DNA of 64,000 bases from Achromobacter anxifer (GTDB lineage: Bacteria; Pseudomonadota; Gammaproteobacteria; Burkholderiales; Burkholderiaceae_B): the NCBI RefSeq assembly GCF_903652925.1, contig NZ_CAHLAR010000001.1:558001-622000 (forward strand), read 5' to 3'. A program made the position numbers and the translations under genes. The notes under the pieces were generated by a model that had not been told where the DNA came from, made no database searches, and was given only the letters and a program-made list of their open reading frames with translations. Positions 41,734 to 50,240 of this stretch are shown piece after piece; positions within the stretch are counted from its first letter, which is position 1; each line of letters starts with the position of its first letter.

Positions 41734-42816
41734 ATGGTTTCCCTACACAGCCCGCGCGTTGAAACCTTGTCGCCCTATGTGCCCGGTGAGCAGGCGCCGG
41801 GCGATGGATGGATCAAGCTCAATACCAACGAGAATCCCTATCCGCCGTCACCCGCCGTGATAAAGGCCATCGCCGCCGCGGCAGCGGAAGGCCTGGAGCG
41901 TTATCCGGATCCACAGGCCAGGCATTTGCGCGCCGCCATCGCGCAGTACCACGGGGTGCCGGTGGAGCAGGTCTTTGCCGGCAACGGTTCGGACGAAGTG
42001 CTGGCGCTGGCGTTTTGCGCCTTCTTCCAGCACGGCGTGCAACCTTTGCTGATGGCGGACGTGACCTACGGCTTCTACGAGGTGTATTGCCGCCTGTTCG
42101 GCATACGCTGTGCGCAGATCGCGGTGGACGACGGCCTGAGGCTGGACCTGGACGGATTCGCGGCGCTGGGCGCGGCGGACGCAGGCATCGCCGGCATGGT
42201 CATCGCCAACCCTAATGCGCCTACCGGGGAGTTCCTGCCGCTGGAGCGCGTGCAGCGGTTGCTGGAGATCCAGCCCCGCCGGCTGGTGCTGGTGGACGAG
42301 GCTTATATCGACTTCGGCGGGCAGTCCGCCATCGCCCTGGTGGAGCGGTATCCCAACCTGCTGGTGGTCCAGACCCTATCGAAGTCCCGGGCGCTGGCCG
42401 GGCTGCGGGTGGGGTTCGCGATTGGACAGGCGCCGTTGATCGATGCGCTGGAGCGCGTGAAGAACAGCTTCAACTCCTATCCGCTCGGCCATCTGGCGCA
42501 GGCGGGCGCCGCGGCGGCGTTCCTGGATCGCGCCTACTTCGAGGAGACGCGGCAGGCCGTCATCGGCACCCGTACCTTGCTCTGCGCGCATCTGCGGCTG
42601 ATGGGGTTCGACGTGTTGCCGTCACAGGCCAACTTCCTGTTTGTCCGCCATCCGCGCTTCGATGCGCGCGAGCTTGCGGCCGGCTTGAAGCACGCGAAGA
42701 TATTGGTGCGCCATTTCCCGCGTCCGAGAGTGGAACAGTTCCTGCGCATCTCCGTGGGCAGCGAGGACCAGGCGGCTAGTCTGGTGCGCACGCTGCGCGC
42801 CTTGCTCCAGCCATAG
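41734..42816 (+). CDS. hisC: Histidinol-phosphate aminotransferase
   Basis: A 360-residue class II PLP aminotransferase. Features are the start SPRVETLSPYVPGEQ, IKLNTNENPYPPSPAVIKAI, FAGNGSDEVLALAF, ANPNAPTGEFLP, VDEAYIDFGG and the lysine motif TLSKSRALAGLRVG, all classic for HisC. It converts histidinol phosphate and 2-oxoglutarate to imidazole acetol phosphate and glutamate, or the reverse. It stands alone rather than in a his operon, so it may be a second copy with broader substrate range. The frame is open from 41668; ATG 41734 gives the usual family N-terminus, although its ribosome site is weak. Confidence 0.92.
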   Translation: MVSLHSPRVETLSPYVPGEQAPGDGWIKLNTNENPYPPSPAVIKAIAAAAAEGLERYPDPQARHLRAAIAQYHGVPVEQVFAGNGSDEVLALAFCAFFQHGVQPLLMADVTYGFYEVYCRLFGIRCAQIAVDDGLRLDLDGFAALGAADAGIAGMVIANPNAPTGEFLPLERVQRLLEIQPRRLVLVDEAYIDFGGQSAIALVERYPNLLVVQTLSKSRALAGLRVGFAIGQAPLIDALERVKNSFNSYPLGHLAQAGAAAAFLDRAYFEETRQAVIGTRTLLCAHLRLMGFDVLPSQANFLFVRHPRFDARELAAGLKHAKILVRHFPRPRVEQFLRISVGSEDQAASLVRTLRALLQP

Positions 42817-42878
42817 CATTGCCGGAGCAGGCTGCCGCGGACGCAGCGCGATGGCGCGCCGCAGCCGCGGTTGCGGGC

Positions 42879-43424
42879 TTACGCTGCCCGGCGCAGTTTC
42901 ACGGCGGGAAAATCCACCGGCACGGCAAAGGCCACGTTGACGTAGTTGGTGAACAGATTGAGTGCGACGTGCGCCAGGATCTCGACGATCTCCTGATCGC
43001 TGTAGCCTGCCGCGTGCACGGCCAGCACGTCGGCGTCGTTTACTTGCCCGCGCGCTTCCACCAGCTTCAGCGCGAAGCGCAGCGCCGCGGCGGTTTTGGG
43101 ATCGGCGGCATCGCCGGCTTGCGCGGCGGACATTTCCTCGGCGCTGGCGCCGGCCTTGCGGCCCAGGGCCGTGTGAGCCGCCAGGCAGTATTCGCAAGCA
43201 TTGCGGTCGGCCACCGCCACGGCGATCTGTTCGCCCAGCTTGGCGGGGATGACGCCGCCGTCCAGGGCGCCGAACGCGCCCCACATGCTTTGCAATGCGG
43301 CCGGCGAATTGGCGACGGCCCTGAACATGTTCGGCGTTGCGCCAAAGGCGCCGTGGATCTGCGTGAGCAGCGCCTTGCGGTCAGCGGTGGCGCTGCTGGC
43401 ATCGATGAGAGGAACTCGGGACAT
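42879..43424 (-). CDS. AhpD-like carboxymuconolactone decarboxylase family protein
   Basis: A 181-residue all-helical protein. The redox motif CEYC lies in RNACEYCLAAHTALGRKAG, the signature of AhpD/peroxidase-like members. YSDQEIVEILAHVALNLFTN completes the family pattern. It probably reduces peroxides or other electrophiles. AGGAG lies eight bases before the ATG. It is divergent from an AraC regulator across 122 bases, which very likely controls it. Confidence 0.9.
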   Translation of the reverse strand: MSRVPLIDASSATADRKALLTQIHGAFGATPNMFRAVANSPAALQSMWGAFGALDGGVIPAKLGEQIAVAVADRNACEYCLAAHTALGRKAGASAEEMSAAQAGDAADPKTAAALRFALKLVEARGQVNDADVLAVHAAGYSDQEIVEILAHVALNLFTNYVNVAFAVPVDFPAVKLRRAA

Positions 43425-43546
43425 GTCGGTAACTCCTGGAAAGAAAAAAGACGCCGCCGGTATCGGACGGGCTGGAGAAATCGTACGTAGAATGGCTGGA
43501 CGAAAGGTGCTGTTTAATCCATGAAAATTGTCTTTAAGTCCAAAAT

Positions 43547-44413
43547 ATGAGTGATCCTGTTCCTCTTCAGGTTGACCGGCTGTCGGGCTTGCTGGACCGG
43601 TTCCGGGTGCGCGCCACGCTGTTCCACACGGGCGCGCTGTGCGGCACCCAGGCCTTCGAAGCCGTGCCGGGGCGCGGCTTTCTGCACGTGTTGCGGCGGG
43701 GCCAGATGGAAGTGCGGCACCGCCCTGGCGAGACCGACACGCCGCGTCTGCGCCTGGCCGAACCGACCCTGCTGTTCTATCCGCGCGCCGTGCATCACGA
43801 GTTCGTGAATCCTCCGCGCGACGGTTCGGACTTCACCTGCGCCGCGCTGGATTTCGACGGCGGCGAACGCAATCCCATCGTCCAGTCCCTGCCGTCCGTG
43901 CTGCGGATTCCGCTGGACGCGGTCGAAGGCTTGCGGCCCGCGCTGGACCTGCTGTTTGCCGAGGCGGACCAGGTGCGCTGCGGTTCGCGCCTGTTGGCCG
44001 ACCGCCTGTTCGAGGTGGTGCTGATCCAGTTGCTCAGATGGATACTTGACCATCCGGAGGAAGCGGGCGTGACCAGCGGTCTGGTGATGGGCCTGTCGGA
44101 TCCGCGCCTGGCCAGGGCGCTGGCAGCGCTGCACCGTTCGCCCTATGAAGACTGGACCCTGGCCAGGATGGCGGCGATGGCGGGCATGTCGCGCAGCGCC
44201 TTCGCGGCGGCCTTCAAACAGGCCACTGGCGCGACACCCGCGGCCTACCTGACGGATTGGCGGTTGAGCCTGGCGGCGTCCATGATGCGATCGGGCCGCG
44301 CGGTCAAGCTGGTGGCGGCGGAACTGGGGTTCGCCAGCGCCTCGTCGCTGTCCAAGGCGTTCCGGCAACGGATGGGGGTATCTCCGCGCGAATGGCTGGC
44401 TGCCAACGCCTAG
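43547..44413 (+). CDS. AraC-family regulator with cupin N-domain
   Basis: A 288-residue regulator. The N-terminal half fits the cupin_6 effector domain (LDRFRVRATLFHTGALCG; GFLHVLRRGQMEVRHRPG). The C-terminal 100 residues carry two HTH motifs (WTLARMAAMAGMSRSAFAAA; VKLVAAELGFASASSLSKAF). Its closest likely target is the divergent AhpD-like gene, a very common pairing. The ATG at 43547 lacks an evident Shine-Dalgarno site. Confidence 0.9.
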   Translation: MSDPVPLQVDRLSGLLDRFRVRATLFHTGALCGTQAFEAVPGRGFLHVLRRGQMEVRHRPGETDTPRLRLAEPTLLFYPRAVHHEFVNPPRDGSDFTCAALDFDGGERNPIVQSLPSVLRIPLDAVEGLRPALDLLFAEADQVRCGSRLLADRLFEVVLIQLLRWILDHPEEAGVTSGLVMGLSDPRLARALAALHRSPYEDWTLARMAAMAGMSRSAFAAAFKQATGATPAAYLTDWRLSLAASMMRSGRAVKLVAAELGFASASSLSKAFRQRMGVSPREWLAANA

Positions 44414-44525
44414 CGCCCGCAGGCCAGCTCCGGCACCAGCGTGATAATATTGACCTATGACAAAACTGCAAGCGGCATAAGCGTATCGGAAGACGCCAGC
44501 CGTTACTCCCACGCGAGGTTCAGGC

Positions 44526-45368
44526 ATGAGCGAGCAAGGCCCAGATCAAGACAACGGCACCCAGACCCAACACGACCAGCATGGCCGCTGGCCACAGGCG
44601 CAGTCGGTGGAGGACTTCCGCCGCAATCTGGCCACGGTCAACGGCCGCATTGCGGACGCGGCGCGGCGCGCCGGGCGCGATCCGGCAACGATCCGCCTGC
44701 TGCCCGTCAGCAAGACGGTGGAAGAAGCGCGCATCCGGCTGGCCTACGAGGCCGGTTGCCGCTACCTGGGTGAAAACAAGCTGCAGGAAGTGTCCCGCAA
44801 GTGGGAAGCCATGGCCGATCTCACGGACCTGCGCTGGTCCGTCATCGGTCACCTGCAGACCAACAAGGCCAAACTGGTGGCGCGTTATGCGGCGGAGTTC
44901 CAGGCGCTGGACAGCCTGCGGGTGGCGGAAGCGCTGGACCGGCGGCTGCAGGCGGAAGGCCGCCAGCTGGACGTGTTCGTGCAGGTCAACACCTCGGGCG
45001 AAGCGAGCAAGTATGGGCTGCAGCCGGACGAGACGGCGGCTTTCCTGCGTGAACTGCCCGCGTTTTCGGGGCTGCGGGTGCGCGGCCTGATGACGCTGGC
45101 GCTGTTCTCGGCCGAAGCGGCGCGGGTACGCGAATGCTTTGTCCTGTTGCGCACGCTGCGCGAGCAGTTGCGCCAGGACGCGCCCGCGGGCATAAGCCTG
45201 GATGACTTGTCCATGGGCATGTCGGGCGACTACGAGATCGCCATCGAGGAAGGGGCCACCGTGGTCCGCGTGGGCCAGGCCATCTTCGGCGCGCGCAACA
45301 CGCCCGACTCCTATTACTGGCCTGCCGACGAGGGTGCGCAAGCGGGCGCGTCCGACGCAAAGGAGTAG
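44526..45368 (+). CDS. YggS-family PLP-binding protein
   Basis: A 280-residue TIM-barrel protein that binds PLP and keeps vitamin B6 and amino-acid pools balanced. The PLP lysine lies in RLLPVSKTVEEARI; YLGENKLQEVSRKWEAM, WSVIGHLQTNKAK, VFVQVNTSGEASKYG, LMTL and LSMGMSGDYEIAIEEGAT are all family signatures. An N-terminal extension of about 30 polar residues precedes the first conserved helix, making it longer than the usual ~230. Two small genes follow at once, and the three probably form an operon. Confidence 0.93.
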   Translation: MSEQGPDQDNGTQTQHDQHGRWPQAQSVEDFRRNLATVNGRIADAARRAGRDPATIRLLPVSKTVEEARIRLAYEAGCRYLGENKLQEVSRKWEAMADLTDLRWSVIGHLQTNKAKLVARYAAEFQALDSLRVAEALDRRLQAEGRQLDVFVQVNTSGEASKYGLQPDETAAFLRELPAFSGLRVRGLMTLALFSAEAARVRECFVLLRTLREQLRQDAPAGISLDDLSMGMSGDYEIAIEEGATVVRVGQAIFGARNTPDSYYWPADEGAQAGASDAKE

Positions 45369-45370
45369 CC

Positions 45371-45643
45371 ATGCCGGTCTATCGACTCGTGATCAAGCGC
45401 GATGGCCGCTTGATCGGCCACTTCGAATCGACCGCCGCGTCGGCGCTGGATGACAGCCGCGACATCGCGGCGCGCCTGCCGGCCAAGGACGGCTACCAGC
45501 TCAGCCTGCTGGTGGCCGAGGGCGAGCGACGCCTGCTGGAAAGCACGCCGCACGGCATCCGGCTGCTGGCTTCCGAGAACCTGTACACCGCAACCCCCGA
45601 AGGTTTGCTGGGCGGCCTGGACCGCCATCCAAGCCAGCAATAG
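45371..45643 (+). CDS. Small conserved-looking hypothetical protein, 90 aa
   Basis: A 90-residue soluble protein with no motif I recognise. It begins PVYRLVIKRDGRLIGHFES and looks like an alternating beta/alpha fold. GGAG in AAAGGAGTAGCC sits before the ATG two bases after the YggS stop, so it is cotranscribed and probably coupled. A role beside YggS and the amidotransferase-like protein is unknown. Confidence 0.75.
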   Translation: MPVYRLVIKRDGRLIGHFESTAASALDDSRDIAARLPAKDGYQLSLLVAEGERRLLESTPHGIRLLASENLYTATPEGLLGGLDRHPSQQ

Positions 45644-45654
45644 GAATTCCTGCA

Positions 45655-46350
45655 ATGAGCCTGAACGCATTGGCGATCCGCCACGTCCCCTTCGAAGACC
45701 TGGGCATATTGGCGCCCGTATTGGCGGAGCGCGGCTACGGCGTGCAATATCTGGAAGCCGGCGTGGACGCCATCGACGCCGCCGCCTTGAGCGATGCCGA
45801 CCTGGTCGTGATCCTGGGCGGGCCCATCGGCGTCTATGAAACCGGCCGCTATCCCTTCCTGGAACAGGAGCTGCACGCCATCGGGCAGCGGCTGCGCCAG
45901 GACAAACCGACTCTGGGCATCTGCCTGGGCGCGCAGCTCATGGCGGCCGCGCTCGGCGCGGAAGTGGCCTCCACCGGCCGCGTGGAGATCGGCTACGCGC
46001 CGCTGACGCTTACGGCGCAAGGACAGGAGTCGGTGCTGAGCGCTGTGCAATCCGTGCCGGTGCTGCATTGGCACGGCGACCAGTTCGCCATCCCCGAGGG
46101 CGCGTCGCGCCTGGCCGAAACGCCGGGCTTCCCGAACCAGGCGTATGCGCTGGGACCCAGGATATTGGGCTTGCAGTTCCACCTGGAGGCGGACTCCTCG
46201 CAGATAGAGCGCTGGCTGATCGGCCATGCCTGCGAACTGAGCTTGCGCCAGATCGATCCCGCGGTCATCCGCGCAGACGCTCGGCGGTACGGCCCGCAGC
46301 TGGAACGCTGCGCGCGCTTGGCAATGGAGCGTTGGCTGGACCAGATCTGA
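45655..46350 (+). CDS. Class I glutamine amidotransferase-like protein
   Basis: A 231-residue stand-alone GATase domain of the GuaA-like sort. The nucleophile Cys lies in LGICLGAQLMAAALG; the His-Glu pair is in GLQFHLEADSS; DLVVILGGPIGVYE is the oxyanion strand. Such free-standing proteins act in gamma-glutamyl hydrolysis or supply ammonia to an unknown partner. AGGA lies before the ATG. It ends the YggS operon. Confidence 0.88.
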   Translation: MSLNALAIRHVPFEDLGILAPVLAERGYGVQYLEAGVDAIDAAALSDADLVVILGGPIGVYETGRYPFLEQELHAIGQRLRQDKPTLGICLGAQLMAAALGAEVASTGRVEIGYAPLTLTAQGQESVLSAVQSVPVLHWHGDQFAIPEGASRLAETPGFPNQAYALGPRILGLQFHLEADSSQIERWLIGHACELSLRQIDPAVIRADARRYGPQLERCARLAMERWLDQI

Positions 46351-46639
46351 GTTTGTCCTGTGCCCTGGCGCCTTCCGGCGGCAGGGTGCTCCCCACTCCC
46401 CGCCTTGCATAGGCAGCCGGGGCGCGCCGCGCCCCGTTCCGACCCGCCGCCTCCCGCGGCCATAGGCGTTGCGCCCGGTCGTGATTCTTTCCGCCGAATC
46501 TAAGGGTTAAACCCAGTAGCCGCCTTGATGTGCGATCAATAGGATCCCGTTTTATATAAATGGGATCCCGTTTGGGGTTTGGCAATTTTCGTTTGCCAAT
46601 TCCTGTTTGCCACTTTCATCTCTTACGGACGGACTGCAC
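46351..46639. promoter_or_regulatory. Regulatory region before cupin gene: direct repeats and dyad
   Basis: The sequence GGATCCCGTTT occurs twice, at 46542-46552 and 46563-46573, exactly 21 bases apart (two helical turns), separated by an AT-rich TATATAAATG patch. Then follow TTGGCAA (46579-46585)-N7-TTGCCAA (46593-46599) and a repeated GTTTGCCA at 46591 and 46605. Phased repeats over a TATA-like box suggest operator control of the cupin gene. No gene is seen in the first half. Confidence 0.55.
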
Positions 46640-47125
46640 ATGACCAGCATCGACACCATCACAGGCAAGAAGATCATCAATGAGGGCGGCCGGGGCGGCC
46701 CGCTGACCGAAGACCACCAGGGCATGCGCGCCCATCACGAGGACGACCTCGAATGGACCAACCTGCGCTACGAAGGCCAGTTCGCGAAGATGATGTTCCA
46801 TCCCACGGCGGAAGATCCGACGATTCCGAACGCGGGCATCGTCCGGTACGAAAAGGGTTCGGGGCATCCGCTGCATAACCACTACTTTGCGCAGATCTGG
46901 TACATCCTGGACGGCAAATTCCTCATCGAAGGCAAGCTCTACGGCAAGGGTTCGATGATCTTCCATCCCGACCCCCACTTCGAAAGCGAACTCCAGACCA
47001 TCGAGGCCGGCACCATCCTGTACGTGCAATACGTCGGCCCGCACACGCGCCAGGGCGCGATCTACGAAGGCCGCTTCAACGTCGACGAACGAAAGAGCCT
47101 GGCTGAAGAAACCACGGCTGTGTAG
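46640..47125 (+). CDS. Cupin-domain protein (first of two paralogues)
   Basis: A 161-residue single-domain cupin. Metal ligands fit the pattern HPLHNHYFAQIWYILDG for motif 1, and a second histidine pair lies in IFHPDPHFESEL. Cupins of this kind serve as small dioxygenases, isomerases or ligand sensors. It closely resembles the cupin at 51309-51755: both carry the NAG..RYE, FAQ.WY, FHPDPH and YEGR segments. The ATG at 46640 gives the expected start; the frame is open to 46607. A strong hairpin follows, and an MHS-type transporter gene lies downstream. Confidence 0.82.
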   Translation: MTSIDTITGKKIINEGGRGGPLTEDHQGMRAHHEDDLEWTNLRYEGQFAKMMFHPTAEDPTIPNAGIVRYEKGSGHPLHNHYFAQIWYILDGKFLIEGKLYGKGSMIFHPDPHFESELQTIEAGTILYVQYVGPHTRQGAIYEGRFNVDERKSLAEETTAV

Positions 47126-47146
47126 CCGGGCGACCGGCCTGCCGGC

Positions 47147-47176
47147 ACCCGCTGCGCGCATTTGTGCGCAGCGGGT
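47147..47176 (+). terminator. Strong hairpin after cupin gene
   Basis: An 11-bp perfect stem (ACCCGCTGCGC with GCGCAGCGGGT), plus one G-T pair, around a 6-base loop. There is no T-run. It stands between the cupin and the transporter and probably separates or attenuates the two. Confidence 0.6.
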
Positions 47177-47261
47177 CCGCGCCGGGCTGCCGGTTCAGAC
47201 GCCAGGTCCAGCCGACCATTCGTCGCGGGCCAGGCGCAATAAAAAATATTGGAGACCAGAG

Positions 47262-48608
47262 ATGAAAACCATCTCAAAACAGCCGTCCTCGCATTCCAGG
47301 AAGCACTACGTGACCGCGGGCCTGTCCAGCATGATAGGAACGACCATCGAGTGGTACGACTTCTTCCTCTATGGCATTGCGGCGGCGCTCATATTCAACA
47401 AGATCTACTTTCCCGCGATCGATCCGATCAGCGGGACGCTGGCAGCCTTCGGCACCTACGCCGTGGGCTTCATCGCCCGGCCGCTGGGCGGCATTGTGTT
47501 CGGCCATTTCGGCGACCGCGTCGGCCGCAAGTCGATGCTGATGATCAGCCTGATGCTGATGGGCGTGCCCACCATCCTGATCGGTCTGACGCCGAGCTAC
47601 GAGGTGATTGGCTACTGGGGCGCCGTGGCCTTGGTGTTCTTCCGCTTCCTGCAGGGGCTGGCGGTGGGAGGCGAGTGGGGCGGCGCCGTGCTGATGGCGG
47701 TGGAACATGCGCCTGAAGGCAAGAAAGGCCTGTTTGGGAGCCTGCCGCAGGTGGGCGTCGCGCCCGGCCTGATCCTGTCCTCGCTGGCCATGGGCGCGGT
47801 GTCCAGGCTGCCGGAGCCGGAGATGCTGAGCTGGGGCTGGCGCCTGCCATTCCTGGCCAGCGTGTTCCTGCTGCTGGTCGGCTGGTACATCCGGGCCAAG
47901 GTCAGCGAATCGCCTGAATTCAAGCAGGCGCAGGCGCAGCCGAAGCAGGACGCGCTGCCGCTGAAGACCGTGCTGAGGCACCACAAGGTTCCCGTGCTGA
48001 CGGCCCTGGTTGCCTGCATCTCCGAGAAGACCTGGTTCTACACCATCGCGACATTCTCGTTGACCTATGCCGTGGGCACGTTGGGGTTGCCGCGCGAAAC
48101 CATATTGACTGGCGTCATCTGGGGGGCGGTGGGGGCGTTGTTTACCATCCCCTTGTTCGGACTGCTGGGCGACGTGATCAGCAAGCGCGCGATCTTCATC
48201 GCCGGGGCGCTGGGGATTTCCCTGTTCAGCGCGACCTTCTTCTCGTTGCTGGACGAGAAGACGGCGTATCACACCAATATCGCGATGCTGGTGGCCTTCG
48301 GCGTGGTCTATGCCGCGATGTATGCGCAGGAATCCAGCCTGTTCTCCAGCATGTTCCCGCCGGCGGTCCGCTACACGGGCATTTCGCTCGCCGTGCAGAT
48401 AGGCGGAGCGATCGGCGGCGGCACCGCGCCGCTGGTGGCGACATACCTGCTGTCCCTGGGCGGGGGATCGCCGAAGCTGATCGTGCTGTATCTGGCCGGA
48501 CTCGGACTGATCGCGGCGGGATGCGGCGTGCTGATGCGTCCCTATGGGCAGCAGCGCGGCGCGGGCGCGGCCAAGCTGGCTAGCGCCGCGTCTCCATCCA
48601 TTCGATGA
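47262..48608 (+). CDS. MFS transporter, metabolite:H+ symporter (MHS) type
   Basis: A 448-residue membrane protein with about 12 helices. The family signatures are SSMIGTTIEWYDFFLYGIAA in helix 1, GGIVFGHFGDRVGRKSMLM between helices 2 and 3, and FLQGLAVGGEWGGAVLMAVE in helix 4, all typical of MHS symporters such as those for shikimate, citrate, proline betaine or alpha-ketoglutarate. It would import an organic acid with a proton. The gene end overlaps the convergent GntR gene by 29 bases. The substrate is probably connected with the cupin/GntR/Bug cluster. Confidence 0.93.
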   Translation: MKTISKQPSSHSRKHYVTAGLSSMIGTTIEWYDFFLYGIAAALIFNKIYFPAIDPISGTLAAFGTYAVGFIARPLGGIVFGHFGDRVGRKSMLMISLMLMGVPTILIGLTPSYEVIGYWGAVALVFFRFLQGLAVGGEWGGAVLMAVEHAPEGKKGLFGSLPQVGVAPGLILSSLAMGAVSRLPEPEMLSWGWRLPFLASVFLLLVGWYIRAKVSESPEFKQAQAQPKQDALPLKTVLRHHKVPVLTALVACISEKTWFYTIATFSLTYAVGTLGLPRETILTGVIWGAVGALFTIPLFGLLGDVISKRAIFIAGALGISLFSATFFSLLDEKTAYHTNIAMLVAFGVVYAAMYAQESSLFSSMFPPAVRYTGISLAVQIGGAIGGGTAPLVATYLLSLGGGSPKLIVLYLAGLGLIAAGCGVLMRPYGQQRGAGAAKLASAASPSIR

Positions 48609-49257
48609 CGAGCTCGGTCGTCCGAGAGATGTGGGTGGCCATCGCCTCGCGAGCGGCGGGGCCATTGCGCAGGGTCAGCGCAGCGATGATGTCTTCGTGC
48701 TGCTTGATGTTTTCTTCCATCAGGCGGGGCGGCATCTTCGAGGCGAAGCCCAGCACGTTGGAAACGATGCTGCCCTGCAATTCGGCGACCAGCTCATGCA
48801 GGCGTTCGTTGTGGCTGGCTTGGGTGATGAGGCTGTGGAACTTGGCGTTGAACTTCAGCCAGTCGGAACCGCTCTCGCTGCGCACGCGCGAACGCAGGGC
48901 GTCCGCATAATGCTGCTGGTACTGCGCCAGCAATTCCAGGTCCTTGTCGTCGATCCAGTCCACCGCCAGCTGCGCGGCCAGCCCTTCGAGTTCGGCGCGG
49001 ATCTGGAAGGCTTCGCGGATGGCGCGGATGGACGGCACGGTCACCACGGCGCGGCCGGTGCTGGTCAGCGTGATGGCGCGCCGCGCTTCCAGGAACCTCA
49101 ACGCTTCCCGGATGGGCGTGCGGCTGGTTTCGAACTCGGCGGCGAGCTCATACTGGCTCAAGGCGTCGCCGGGCAGGTATTGCCCGTTCCTGATCCGCCG
49201 CAGGATCTCTTCCGAGATCTCTATCGAGGATCTAGACGTGTTCCTGGTCTCGCTCAT
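48580..49257 (-). CDS. GntR/FCD-family regulator
   Basis: A 225-residue repressor-type regulator. The winged helix is at the start (RIRNGQYLPGDALSQYELAA; SRTPIREALRFLEARRAITL), followed by the all-helical FCD ligand-binding domain with metal-site histidines (NAKFHSLITQASHNERLHEL; IKQHEDIIAALTLRN; MATHISRTTELV). The frame is open far upstream, but ATG 49257 (MSETRN) gives the normal family length. It overlaps the transporter end by 29 bases on the other strand and probably controls part of this cluster. Confidence 0.88.
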   Translation of the reverse strand: MSETRNTSRSSIEISEEILRRIRNGQYLPGDALSQYELAAEFETSRTPIREALRFLEARRAITLTSTGRAVVTVPSIRAIREAFQIRAELEGLAAQLAVDWIDDKDLELLAQYQQHYADALRSRVRSESGSDWLKFNAKFHSLITQASHNERLHELVAELQGSIVSNVLGFASKMPPRLMEENIKQHEDIIAALTLRNGPAAREAMATHISRTTELVIEWMETRR

Positions 49258-49448
49258 GCTCGAATCCGTGTCGCTTCCTGTGCGTGTCGGCAGGCGCGTT
49301 GCGGCTTGCGGATTGCCAGGCTGCCGGATGCGCCTGGCGCTTGCGGTGCGCCCTTCCGCCGGCATGGTAGCACGCGGCTTTCGGGGAATCGGGGGGCGGC
49401 CCTGGACGTTGAGACAGACGCTGCCGCGCCTGTCCGCGAGGGGAGGTG

Positions 49449-50207
49449 CTACCTGGGCGGCTTGCGGCTTTGCGGGCGCTTTTGCAGCCATTCGACCACG
49501 AACTCTCCCGACTCGTGGATGTGCGCACGCATGGCGGCGCGCGACGCGGCGGCATCGCGCGCCGTGAGCGCTTGGACGATGGCCGCATGGTGCTCGATGT
49601 TCTTCTTCATGCGGTTCTCGTACATGCCCAGCACGGTCATGTTGAGAATGTTCTTGGTGTAGTCGGTATGCAGGTCCCTGATGATCCGTTCCAGCGAAGG
49701 ATTGCCGGCGGCGCGGAAGATCAGGGCGTGGAATTCCTGGTTCTTGACGACCCAGTGCTGCATGGGCGCGGCGGCCTGACGCGGCCCGGCCTGACGCGGC
49801 GCGGCAGCGTTGCCCGCATTGACTTCGGCGTACAGCGCGGACACGGCGTCCGCGCATTCGGCATGGACGGCCTGCAGCCGCTTGAGGTCCGCGTCGCTGA
49901 TCCAGCGCGCCGCCAGCTCCGCGGCCATGCCTTCCAGTTCGCCGCGCAGCCAGTAGTTCGCGCCTATGTCCTTGATGGTCGGCGCCACCACGGTGGCGCC
50001 GTAGCGCGGCTGCTGCACGATCAGGCCCTTGATCTCCAGCTGCCGCAAGGCCTCGCGCACCGGCGTGCGGCTGACGTCGAACTCCTCGGCCAGCGCTTCC
50101 TGCCGCAGCTTCTGTCCGGGCGCATAGGCGCCATTGAAGATCTTGGCGGATATCGAATCCACCAGATGCTGCACCAGTTCTTCCGTGGCGGGACGTGCGC
50201 GATCCAT
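49449..50207 (-). CDS. GntR/FCD-family regulator (second)
   Basis: A 252-residue regulator with the GntR winged helix (NGAYAPGQKLRQEALAEEF; SRTPVREALRQLEIKGLIV) and the FCD domain (NQEFHALIFRAAGNPSLERI; IEHHAAIVQALTARDA). A Pro/Ala/Gln-rich insertion (AAAPRQAGPRQAAAP) interrupts the FCD domain. It lies 33 bases downstream of the Bug gene on the same strand, so the two are cotranscribed and the regulator likely responds to the Bug ligand or its product. Confidence 0.9.
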   Translation of the reverse strand: MDRARPATEELVQHLVDSISAKIFNGAYAPGQKLRQEALAEEFDVSRTPVREALRQLEIKGLIVQQPRYGATVVAPTIKDIGANYWLRGELEGMAAELAARWISDADLKRLQAVHAECADAVSALYAEVNAGNAAAPRQAGPRQAAAPMQHWVVKNQEFHALIFRAAGNPSLERIIRDLHTDYTKNILNMTVLGMYENRMKKNIEHHAAIVQALTARDAAASRAAMRAHIHESGEFVVEWLQKRPQSRKPPR

Positions 50208-50240
50208 GGCCTGATTTCCCTGTCCGTTGTGGTTGAGCGG

